In this document: piece by piece, positions 11,154 to 19,101 of the stretch
Position numbering within the stretch: position 1 is the stretch's first letter
Layout: every line of letters starts with the position of its first letter
Assembly: GCA_023262255.1 (NCBI GenBank)
Contig: JALRBT010000006.1
Location: 9,660 to 43,778 of the forward strand
From: Ilumatobacteraceae bacterium
GTDB lineage: Bacteria > Actinomycetota > Acidimicrobiia > Acidimicrobiales > Ilumatobacteraceae
Direction of reading: 5' to 3'
DNA: 34,119 nucleotides
Position numbers and translations under genes: made by a program
The notes under the pieces: generated by a model
What the model was told of the DNA's origin: nothing
Databases searched by the model: none
The model's input: the letters and a program-made list of their open reading frames with translations, nothing else

Positions 11154-12473
11154 ATGTTTGCAGCGGTCACACTCGGTCTGTTCATGATGATTGCCGGCAA
11201 CGTGCCACAACAGGCGGATGATGCGGCGGATCTCGCCAAGGTGGATGTCTTTGAAGTGAGTGGGCTCATCGATTCGGTGGTGGCAGGCGGAATCGAACAA
11301 GCGGTTGCGCGGTCGGAGTCGAGCGGCGCACAGGCACTCGTCTTGCAGGTGAACTCGCCCGGTGCGGTCGTCGACGAGGCTCGAATGCGCGAGGTGCTGA
11401 CCTCCATTCGCACCTCGTCGATTCCCATCGGCGTTTGGGTGGGCCCGAGCGGGGCGAAAGCACTTGGTTGGTCGGCGTTCCTCCTCGCCGTAGCCGACGT
11501 GTCGGCCATGGCACCACGCGCGACGGTTGGTCTCACCGGACTTCCCATCGAGGTCGATGGAGAGCCCGTGTCACTCGGTGGGGCGAGCACCTTGTTGCGC
11601 AGCGGAACGTTGGGTACCACCGACGCGCGGGACCGTGGTGTCCTACGCCTCGACATCGCCGATGAGGGAGTTCCCGTGCTGCGCAACATGTTGTTCGCAA
11701 TGGACGGATTGACCATCAAGGGGACCGAATTAGACACCGTGGTGGAGGCCATCAACGACACCGGAGCCATCACGCGCGAAGCAGCCACGACCCGATTCTT
11801 CAAACTTGGAACGTTCGAGCAACTGATGCACACGTCGGCGAGTGCGGCCCTTGCATACCTTTTGTTTTCGTTGGGCTTGGCACTGTTGATCTTCGAGTTC
11901 TACACCGCGGGAATCGGAATCGCCGGCTTCGTTGGTGCCGTTTGCACCGTGCTTGGTGCCTTCGGATTGACGGAGTTGCCCGTGCGTCCAATCGGCCTGG
12001 CACTGCTGATTTTTTCCGTGATTGCGCTGGCGATCGATGTCCAAGTCGGAATTCCCAGGGTGTGGACGGGCATCGGTTTGGTGTCGTTCGTCGTGGCGTC
12101 GTTTGCACTGTATGGCTCGGTTCAGGAGCAGGCACTGCGACTGTCGTGGCTCACGTTGATCAGCGGCGTCGCGTCGATGGCGCTGGCGTTCGTGGTCGGA
12201 ATGCCGTCGATGGTGCGAACTCGTTTCGCCACCCCAACCATCGGACGTGAGTGGTTGATTGGTTCGCAGGGAACGGCGGCAACCGACATTGCACCCGATG
12301 GCGAAGCAACCGTGCAGGGAGCCCGCTGGCGGGCGCGCACCAATCGCGCCACACCCATCGCCAGTGGTCAGCCGTTGCGTGTTGCATCGATCGACGGAGT
12401 CACGCTTGATGTCGAGCCACTCGAGGGTGCAGCCCGCGACTATCGCGAGATGCGTAAATCGCGCGTGGACTGA
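11154..12473 (+). CDS. NfeD-like membrane protein with ClpP-like N-terminal domain
   Basis: ALVLQVNSPGAVVDEARMREVL, GVWVGPSGAKALGWSAFLLAVADVSAMAPRATVG, multiple TM helices, C-terminal OB-like LIGSQGTAATDIAPDGEATVQGARWRART. Confidence 0.85.
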   Translation: MFAAVTLGLFMMIAGNVPQQADDAADLAKVDVFEVSGLIDSVVAGGIEQAVARSESSGAQALVLQVNSPGAVVDEARMREVLTSIRTSSIPIGVWVGPSGAKALGWSAFLLAVADVSAMAPRATVGLTGLPIEVDGEPVSLGGASTLLRSGTLGTTDARDRGVLRLDIADEGVPVLRNMLFAMDGLTIKGTELDTVVEAINDTGAITREAATTRFFKLGTFEQLMHTSASAALAYLLFSLGLALLIFEFYTAGIGIAGFVGAVCTVLGAFGLTELPVRPIGLALLIFSVIALAIDVQVGIPRVWTGIGLVSFVVASFALYGSVQEQALRLSWLTLISGVASMALAFVVGMPSMVRTRFATPTIGREWLIGSQGTAATDIAPDGEATVQGARWRARTNRATPIASGQPLRVASIDGVTLDVEPLEGAARDYREMRKSRVD

Positions 12474-12492
12474 AGTCGGAGTCACCGAGCAA

Positions 12493-13308
12493 GTGCCCAC
12501 GAGTTCCACCGACGTTCCGCTTCGACCAGCTGCAACGGTGATGCTGTTGCGCGACACTCCAACCGACCTCGAGGTGTTCATGATGCAGCGAACTACTTCG
12601 GCGGCCTTCGCCAGTGGCATGTACGTATTCCCCGGTGGTCGTGTCGACGACGTGGATGGTGCGGCGGAACTCAACGACCTGTGCGATGGTCTCTCCGACG
12701 CTGAGGCCAGTGATTTGCTCCGAGTTCCACGTGGCGGTTTGGCCTACTGGGTGGCTGCAATACGTGAGTCGTTCGAGGAGGCGGGTGTGTTGATTGCACG
12801 CGATCATTCGGGCGACTTCGTGAAACTCGAAGATCCGGAGGTGCAGCGTCGCTTCGCCAGGGCGCGACATGCGGTGCACGAGGGATCGCTCTCGCTGGCG
12901 GAGTTTTGTCGAGTAGAGCAGTTGCGTCTCGCCGTGGACACCATTCGATACGTGAGCCACTGGATAACCCCGGTAGGCGAGGCTCGCCGTTTCGACACAC
13001 GCTTCTTCGTCGCAGTGTCGCCGCCAGCCCAGGACCCGCTCCATGACGACCAGGAAACCATCGACAGTTTGTGGGTCACCCCGAACGAAGCTCTACTGCG
13101 CGCCAAACGGGGTGACTTGGCGATGATTCCGCCCACCGTTGCCAATCTGCAGTTCCTGGCCCCGCATCACACGACTCGGGACGCCGTCGCCGCAGCCCAG
13201 TCGATCGGCGTACCCACACCGATCCTGCCCAAGCTGCAATTCGATGATGATGGGCGGGTGGTAGGAATCGTGTTTCCCGACGACCCGCGGTACGGCGAAC
13301 TGCCGTAG
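12493..13308 (+). CDS. NUDIX hydrolase family protein
   Basis: GMYVFPGGRVDDVDG...AAIRESFEEAGVLIA (NUDIX-box-like). GTG 12493 with GGAG about 11 nt upstream; the longer ORF start at 12259 overlaps nfeD. Confidence 0.8.
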   Translation: MPTSSTDVPLRPAATVMLLRDTPTDLEVFMMQRTTSAAFASGMYVFPGGRVDDVDGAAELNDLCDGLSDAEASDLLRVPRGGLAYWVAAIRESFEEAGVLIARDHSGDFVKLEDPEVQRRFARARHAVHEGSLSLAEFCRVEQLRLAVDTIRYVSHWITPVGEARRFDTRFFVAVSPPAQDPLHDDQETIDSLWVTPNEALLRAKRGDLAMIPPTVANLQFLAPHHTTRDAVAAAQSIGVPTPILPKLQFDDDGRVVGIVFPDDPRYGELP

Positions 13309-13311
13309 TCG

Positions 13312-14499
13312 TTACCTCGGTTTCTTGCCGAGGGCGATTTCGACCGACTCCAGCAGTCGAGCCGAACAGCCCGCCATCTCGGTAACGGGAACGGTTGCTG
13401 CGACGATCTTCTTGGCAATGTCTCGGAAGACCTCGGCGGCGGCCGAAGAACCCGAGAGTGCCACCGGCTCGCCGATGTCGCTGCCGCTCGCTACGGCATT
13501 CTCGATGGGTACTTGGCCGAGCAGTTCGGCACCGATCTCGTTGGCGAGCGTGGTACCACCACCTTCGCCGAAAAGTGGATAGATGGTTCCGTGCTCGCAG
13601 GTGAAATGGCTCATGTTTTCGATCACACCCGCCACGCGCAGAAAACTTCGACGCGCCATATCTGCGGCGCGAATCGCCACCTTCTGTGCCGACACTGCGG
13701 GAGTGGTGACGATGATCAAGTCGGTGCGGGGAAGCATCCGTGCCAAGCCCATTTGTACGTCGCCTGTTCCCGGTGGCATGTCGATGAGGAGGTAGTCGAG
13801 GTCGCCCCAATGCACGTCGTTGAGAAACTGTTCGACCGCCTTCGTGAGCATGAGACCACGCCACATCAGCGCAGTGCCCTCATCCTCCACGAGCATGCCC
13901 GTACTCACCACCTTTAGCAGCCCCGAACCAACCGTTCGTTCGTTGGGAACGATGCGGGGCTTCTCGACCCCATCCACCCGACGCGCTTCGAGGCGGTCGC
14001 TCATGCCCAGCATTCGTGGGATGGAGAACCCCCAGATGTCGGCGTCGAGGACCCCAACCACATGGCCGTGTGACGCGAGCGCAACGGCCAAGTTGGCGGT
14101 GACGGAACTCTTGCCCACACCTCCCTTGCCGCTGGCGATGGCCAACACGCGGGCGGAATTGGGCACCGCGGTATCACCGGCATTTTCCCGCGCATTCCAG
14201 CGCGCCTTGGTCATCACCTCGGATCGCTCCTCGGCGTTCATCTCCCCCCAGACGATCTTCACCTTGCCGACTCCTGGGTGCGTCTCAAGGCGGGATTCGA
14301 TGTCGTTCTTTATCTGGGCTCGCAGCGGGCAGCCCTTGATGGTGAGTTTCACCCCGATGGTGACCACTCCGGCCTCGATGGACACCGAGTCCACCATGCC
14401 CAGATCGACGATGTTGTCGCCCAGTTCCGGGTCGATGACGGATCGGAGCAGCTGTCGAACTTCGTCGACTGTCGGTGGCGAAACGGCGCGGTCGGTCAC
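13312..14499 (-). CDS. Mrp/ApbC-family P-loop Fe-S carrier ATPase with N-terminal MIP18/DUF59 domain
   Basis: VIDPELGDNIVDLGMVDSV (DUF59), IASGKGGVGKSSVTANLAVALA (deviant Walker A), LLIDMPPGTGDVQMGLA. Confidence 0.92.
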   Translation of the reverse strand: MTDRAVSPPTVDEVRQLLRSVIDPELGDNIVDLGMVDSVSIEAGVVTIGVKLTIKGCPLRAQIKNDIESRLETHPGVGKVKIVWGEMNAEERSEVMTKARWNARENAGDTAVPNSARVLAIASGKGGVGKSSVTANLAVALASHGHVVGVLDADIWGFSIPRMLGMSDRLEARRVDGVEKPRIVPNERTVGSGLLKVVSTGMLVEDEGTALMWRGLMLTKAVEQFLNDVHWGDLDYLLIDMPPGTGDVQMGLARMLPRTDLIIVTTPAVSAQKVAIRAADMARRSFLRVAGVIENMSHFTCEHGTIYPLFGEGGGTTLANEIGAELLGQVPIENAVASGSDIGEPVALSGSSAAAEVFRDIAKKIVAATVPVTEMAGCSARLLESVEIALGKKPR

Positions 14500-14588
14500 G
14501 CCCTCAACCTACCGATGTGTCGGGTTTCGCTGGTTATGTACGACGGTGCTTGTCATCACACCCCATGTCGACGGTAGGTTGGGGAATC

Positions 14589-14909
14589 ATGATCACGCTC
14601 ACCCCTGCCGCAGCCATCAAAGTAAAGCAACTGCTGGAAACCGAGAACGCATCCGACCTCGCATTGCGAGTAGCCGTGCGTCCCGGCGGATGTTCCGGCT
14701 ATTCCTACGAGATGTACTTCGACGGCGATTTCACCGCCGAGGACAAGGTGGAGGCGTTCGGCGACGTGAAGGTGGTGGTCGATCCCGCATCGGCGCAATT
14801 GTTGGCTGGTGCGAGTCTCGATTACACCGACGGGTTGAATGAATCGGGTTTCAAGATCACCAACCCCAACGCAAACCGCACCTGCGGTTGCGGTCAGAGT
14901 TTCAGCTGA
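14589..14909 (+). CDS. Iron-sulfur cluster insertion protein (IscA/ErpA/HesB family)
   Basis: LALRVAVRPGGCSGYSYEMYFD and C-terminal NPNANRTCGCGQSFS supply the three conserved cysteines. Confidence 0.92.
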   Translation: MITLTPAAAIKVKQLLETENASDLALRVAVRPGGCSGYSYEMYFDGDFTAEDKVEAFGDVKVVVDPASAQLLAGASLDYTDGLNESGFKITNPNANRTCGCGQSFS

Positions 14910-14927
14910 CCGGTTTCGGCTGGAGTC

Positions 14928-15815
14928 TCAGCTGACCAGCGACTGAACCTCGACGGCGTCAAAGACGGCATCGAGTCGTTCCACGACGATGCCGTTCGCG
15001 TCGGTGATGAACAAAGCCGGTTCGTAGTTCATCGCCATCGCGGCGACGACGGCCGCGGTTTTCGTCGCATCGGGGTCGGCGTACACCTCCGCATGAAGAA
15101 ACGTGGTGGAGTCGCCAACGACCTTGCGGGTCGACAACAGCGCCTCGAGTGCCGGGGCGCACGTTCCCGTTGCGCAGTGCGCAGGGGTGCCGACCAAGAA
15201 CGCGATCGGTTTGCCGATCGCGAGCGCTTCACGCAACGTGATGTAATGCATCGGACACGATTCGAGTTGTCGAGTACACAGGGGCGAGACGCCACGAGCA
15301 TCGTCGAACGTCGGTGAGTCGAACGACGGAAGCGAATCTCCGATGCCCGGCACTGGTACTTCGCCTCGCGCAAAAACCTGGAATGCTGCGCCATCATCGG
15401 GGCCCCCGTCGAGAACCAGTCGGTACAGGCCTGGCTCGGTGATCGTGGCGCGAAACGGCCAGTAGGGAGTGGCCAGCCCCGCATCGTGTTTCGGGGCGAC
15501 GATGTCCTCCAGAATCACCGTGTCCCGGTCGCCATCGATACGAAGTATCCGAGCCGAGAGCTGGTCGGGAGTGGCGATGTCACCGTCGACGGTGAGCAGA
15601 CCTCCGTTGCTAGCGAGTGAGATGGGGACTCGAACCCTTCCCGCAACCAGATTCTGGGGAAATCGTTGAACGATCTGCACATCGTCGGGAAGTCCGCTCC
15701 CGCTGCCTGCACCGCCACACGCTGCGAGGAGTGATCCGAGCGAGATTGCGGCGGTGCCACCCATCACAACCTCACCCGACGTGCGCAAAAATGCCCGCCG
15801 TGTCGTCGAACTCAC
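14928..15815 (-). CDS. Predicted Tat-exported lipoprotein with thioredoxin-like domain
   Basis: SSTTRRAFLRTSGEVVMGGTAAISLGSLLAACGG (twin Arg plus lipobox LAAC); C-terminal PIAFLVGTPAHCATGTCAPALEALL...NYEPALFITDANGIVVERL. GTG 15815; the 518-aa ORF start is spurious. Confidence 0.7.
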   Translation of the reverse strand: MSSTTRRAFLRTSGEVVMGGTAAISLGSLLAACGGAGSGSGLPDDVQIVQRFPQNLVAGRVRVPISLASNGGLLTVDGDIATPDQLSARILRIDGDRDTVILEDIVAPKHDAGLATPYWPFRATITEPGLYRLVLDGGPDDGAAFQVFARGEVPVPGIGDSLPSFDSPTFDDARGVSPLCTRQLESCPMHYITLREALAIGKPIAFLVGTPAHCATGTCAPALEALLSTRKVVGDSTTFLHAEVYADPDATKTAAVVAAMAMNYEPALFITDANGIVVERLDAVFDAVEVQSLVS

Positions 15816-15857
15816 GCGACAAGGGTAGTGATGTGCGGTCCGTCTAACCTTGGGTGC

Positions 15858-16286
15858 ATGGCAGCACCAATTGGTCCGTACACACCGGTCGTTCGCGCCG
15901 GAGACTGGGTGATCGTTTCCGGTCAACTCGGCTTGCGCGATGGAAACATCGTGGAGGGCGGAGTGAAGGCACAAACCACCCAAGCGATCGCCAACCTGAA
16001 GACGCAGTTGGAGAGTGTCGGGGCATCGTTGCGTGACGTGTCGAAAACCCTCTGCTTTCTCACCGACATGGATACGTTCCCTACGTTCAACGAGGCCTAC
16101 GTGGCGGGGTTCGGCGCCCACCGTCCGGCGCGCAGCACCATCGGCGTTGCATCCCTGCCTGCGCAGGGCGCGGTGGAGATCGAGGCGTGGGCGTACGTTC
16201 CCGTTCGCCCATCGCGTCAGTCGGCCAAACCTGCTCGGTCGGCCAAATCGACGAAGCAGGCCACTCCGGCAAAACGGAAGCGATAG
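15858..16286 (+). CDS. RidA/YjgF/YER057c family protein
   Basis: APIGPYTPVVRAGDWVIVSGQLG, LESVGASLRDVSKTLCFLTDM, ARSTIGVASLPAQGAVEIEAWAYV, then a Lys/Arg-rich tail. Confidence 0.88.
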   Translation: MAAPIGPYTPVVRAGDWVIVSGQLGLRDGNIVEGGVKAQTTQAIANLKTQLESVGASLRDVSKTLCFLTDMDTFPTFNEAYVAGFGAHRPARSTIGVASLPAQGAVEIEAWAYVPVRPSRQSAKPARSAKSTKQATPAKRKR

Positions 16287-16290
16287 CCCC

Positions 16291-16446
16291 GTGGTTGGTG
16301 CAGTCATCCTCGTCGTAGTTCTCCTGGCATTCCCGGTCGTGGTCGGATTGGGCACCGCGATGATCGCCGCCGTCCTCGGTGAGTCGCTCCACCGAGATGC
16401 TCGTGTGCGCAACGAAACGAGCGAACTGCTCGAGCTCAACACCTGA
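16291..16446 (+). CDS. Small single-TM membrane protein (51 aa)
   Basis: GTG at 16291; VVGAVILVVVLLAFPVVVGLGTAMIAAVLGESLHRDARVRNETSELLELNT*. Fits the gap between ridA and the amidohydrolase. Confidence 0.5.
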   Translation: MVGAVILVVVLLAFPVVVGLGTAMIAAVLGESLHRDARVRNETSELLELNT

Positions 16447-17825
16447 GCACTGCGCCGCAATCGTCTGCCGATCTCGTCGTTCATTCGGCGAGGTTGCTCG
16501 CCACGATGGATGATGGGCGACGCGAACTAACCGATGGCTGGGTGGCCATCACCAACGGTGTGGTCAGTGCCGTCGGAAGCGGATTGCCACCAGCGGCAAA
16601 CGAACGAATCGACGCTTCAGGTTGCTTGGTGACGCCGGGACTCATCAACGTGCACCACCATCTGTACCAGAACCTCACACGTGCCTACGGTCCGATGACC
16701 AACTCGGCATTGTTCGGTTGGCTGCGAACGCTCTACCCAATGTGGAGTCTGCTCGACGAGGAGTCGGCACACGTCTCGGCGTGGGTGGGATTGGCGGAAC
16801 TTGCCTTGGCTGGTTGCACGACGTCATCGGATCACCTGTATCTGCACCCACGGGGTGGCGGTGACCTGTTGTCTGCGGAGATCGACGCGGCACGGGACAT
16901 CGGTATGCGATTCCATCCCACCTACGGATCGATGTCGCTCTCCGAGAAGGATGGCGGACTTCCTCCGGACGACGTGGTGCAGGACCACGACGAGATCCTT
17001 GCGGCAAGCGAGCGGGCGGTGAAGCAACACCACGATCGATCACGTGGAGCGATGGTTCGTGTCGCGCTGGCTCCCTGTTCTCCGTTCAGCGTGACGAAAC
17101 AGCTCATGATCGATTCGGCGAACCTGGCGGATCGACTCGACGTTCGATTGCACACGCACTTTGCGGAGAACGACGAGGACGATGCCTACTCACTCGCGAC
17201 GTTCGGTTGCCGCCCCACCCAGTACCTCGACGATGTCGGTTGGCTCCACGATCGCGTCTGGTTGGCGCACTGCGTGAAGCCCGACGATGACGAGGTTCGA
17301 CGTCTCGGTGACGCCCGAGTTGGTGTTGCCCACTGCCCGAGCAGCAACCTGATCCTCTCGTCGGGCATCGCACCGGTGGTGAAGTTGCGAACTGCAGGTG
17401 TTCACGTCGGCCTCGGAGTCGATGGCTCGTCGTCGGCGGATGCTGCTTCACTGTGGCTCGAGGCCCGTCAAGCGATGCTGCTGGCCAAACTCGTGAGTGG
17501 TGCCGACGCTGGCACGGCACGCATGGCGTTGGAGATGGCCACACGAGGTGGCGCCGGTTGCCTCGGTCGTCTGGGTGAGATCGGTGAGTTGAGTGTCGGA
17601 AGCATGGGTGACGTGGTGGTGTGGTCGTTGGATGGTCCGCAATTCGCCGGCGTCGTGGACGACCCGATCGAGGGCTGGTTACGGTGCGGGCCCACTGCGG
17701 CTCGGCACACCATCGTGAATGGTCGCGTCGTGGTCCGGGACCATCGGTTGGCAAGCAGCAGGATCGACGCGATGCTCGGCGATCATGCACGACTTGCCAG
17801 GCGAATGCAATCAGCCGTGCAATGA
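16443..17825 (+). CDS. Amidohydrolase of the TRZ/ATZ / 8-oxoguanine deaminase-like group
   Basis: GCLVTPGLINVHHHLYQNLTRAY, VRLHTHFAEN, VWLAHCVKPDDDEV, VAHCPSSNLILSSG, VGLGVDGSSSADA. First canonical start is TTG 16494; N-terminal ADLVVHSARLL lies upstream, so CTG 16443 is proposed. Confidence 0.85.
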   Translation: MSTAPQSSADLVVHSARLLATMDDGRRELTDGWVAITNGVVSAVGSGLPPAANERIDASGCLVTPGLINVHHHLYQNLTRAYGPMTNSALFGWLRTLYPMWSLLDEESAHVSAWVGLAELALAGCTTSSDHLYLHPRGGGDLLSAEIDAARDIGMRFHPTYGSMSLSEKDGGLPPDDVVQDHDEILAASERAVKQHHDRSRGAMVRVALAPCSPFSVTKQLMIDSANLADRLDVRLHTHFAENDEDDAYSLATFGCRPTQYLDDVGWLHDRVWLAHCVKPDDDEVRRLGDARVGVAHCPSSNLILSSGIAPVVKLRTAGVHVGLGVDGSSSADAASLWLEARQAMLLAKLVSGADAGTARMALEMATRGGAGCLGRLGEIGELSVGSMGDVVVWSLDGPQFAGVVDDPIEGWLRCGPTAARHTIVNGRVVVRDHRLASSRIDAMLGDHARLARRMQSAVQ

Positions 17826-17835
17826 CGGTTGAACG

Positions 17836-18408
17836 ATGATCGCCGACCTTCTCACTGCATTCGGGGTTGTCTTTCTGGCAGAGTTACCGGACAAAACCAT
17901 GTTCGCAACGCTGTTGCTGTCCACTCGATTCACGCACAAATCGGCAGTGTGGTGCGGGGTGACGACTGCATACACCTTTCACGTGGTGGTCGCCACACTG
18001 CTCGGTGGTCTGCTTGCGCGCTTGCCGGAGGACCCCATTCGATTCGGCGTGGGAGTGTTGTTCGTGGCGGCGGGTACGTCCCTCGCATGGGAGTCGTGGC
18101 GAAAGGATGACTCGAATCATGACACCGCACCCGAATCGCCTCGTTCGTGGGGTTCGGTCTATTCAGTTTCCGTCGCAACCGTGGGACTGGCGGAGTTTGC
18201 CGACATCACGCAGTTGGCAACCGCAAGTTTGTCCGCCACTAGCGACACACCATGGGCGGTAGCCGTCGGTGCGGCAAGCGCACTCGCGCTGGTCTCGGGT
18301 CTGGCAGTGCTCGTGGGATCGGCGTTGACCCGACGACTCAACCTGAAACTCATTCAGCGAGTCGCCGGAGCACTCTTCGTGTTGATCGGCGTCGCCATGT
18401 TTATCTGA
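17836..18408 (+). CDS. TMEM165/GDT1 (UPF0016) family membrane protein
   Basis: Two repeats: FLAELPDKTMFATLLLSTRF and GLAEFADITQLATASLSA; six hydrophobic segments. Confidence 0.85.
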   Translation: MIADLLTAFGVVFLAELPDKTMFATLLLSTRFTHKSAVWCGVTTAYTFHVVVATLLGGLLARLPEDPIRFGVGVLFVAAGTSLAWESWRKDDSNHDTAPESPRSWGSVYSVSVATVGLAEFADITQLATASLSATSDTPWAVAVGAASALALVSGLAVLVGSALTRRLNLKLIQRVAGALFVLIGVAMFI

Positions 18409-18411
18409 CGT

Positions 18412-19101
18412 TCACCCCGACCACTTCGAAGCACCGAATCGGTAGCCCACGCTCCGCACGGTTTCGATGAGGTGTGCGTGCTCTTCGCCCAATTTGGCGC
18501 GCAAACGTCGAACGTGAACGTCCACGGTTCGCGCACCGCCGAAGTACTCATAGCCCCACACTTCGGAGAGCAGAACCTCGCGGGAAAAGACTCGACCGGG
18601 ATTCTGCACGAAGTACTTGAGCAACTCGTACTCCATGTACGTGAGATCCAGCGGCCTTCCGCCGAAGGTGGCCTGGTACGTTTCAAGGTTGAGCCGTAGT
18701 CCCGCATGCTCCACCACCGACGATGACGGTGCCGCGAGTTCGTTGTAGAACATGTGGCGGAGCCGCGCTTCTAGCTCGCGCGGATGAAACGGAGTCAGAA
18801 GGAAGTCGTCGAAGAGATTCTCCCGTATTTCCAGGTCGCCGATCTGGGCCCCGGTGATCATCACGAGGATGCGGCGAACGGGTTGATCGAGCTTGCGAAG
18901 TGCACGACACATCGCCCAGCCGCCGTCGGGGTCGTCGTCACAAGACACGACGGCACCCATCCAGCCGTCGCTCGGCTGCAGGCGATTCATCACCTCCGGC
19001 GTCGCAACACCCTTCCAGGAGTATCCCGAAAGGTCGAGCGTGCGAGCCAGCTCCACGCTCGGGGTGTCGGGGTATACGGCGAGCATCCCGGCGGAGGTCA
19101 T
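18412..19101 (-). CDS. glnR: GlnR-like orphan OmpR-family response regulator
   Basis: Winged-helix PLDLTYMEYELLKYFVQNPGRVFSREVLLSEVWGYEYFGGARTVDVHVRRLRAKLGEEHAHLIETVRSVGYRF; adjacent to two glutamine synthetases. ATG 19101 overlaps the glnA stop. Confidence 0.8.
   Translation of the reverse strand: MTSAGMLAVYPDTPSVELARTLDLSGYSWKGVATPEVMNRLQPSDGWMGAVVSCDDDPDGGWAMCRALRKLDQPVRRILVMITGAQIGDLEIRENLFDDFLLTPFHPRELEARLRHMFYNELAAPSSSVVEHAGLRLNLETYQATFGGRPLDLTYMEYELLKYFVQNPGRVFSREVLLSEVWGYEYFGGARTVDVHVRRLRAKLGEEHAHLIETVRSVGYRFGASKWSG

Noticed and set aside
11730-12674. 314-aa minus-strand ORF over the nfeD/NUDIX boundary
   Set aside because: Low-complexity shadow translation over convincing plus-strand genes.
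15816-16484. N-terminal extension of the 518-aa minus ORF (14928..16484)
   Set aside because: It runs through ridA and the small membrane ORF; the Tat/lipobox signal shows the true start near 15815.
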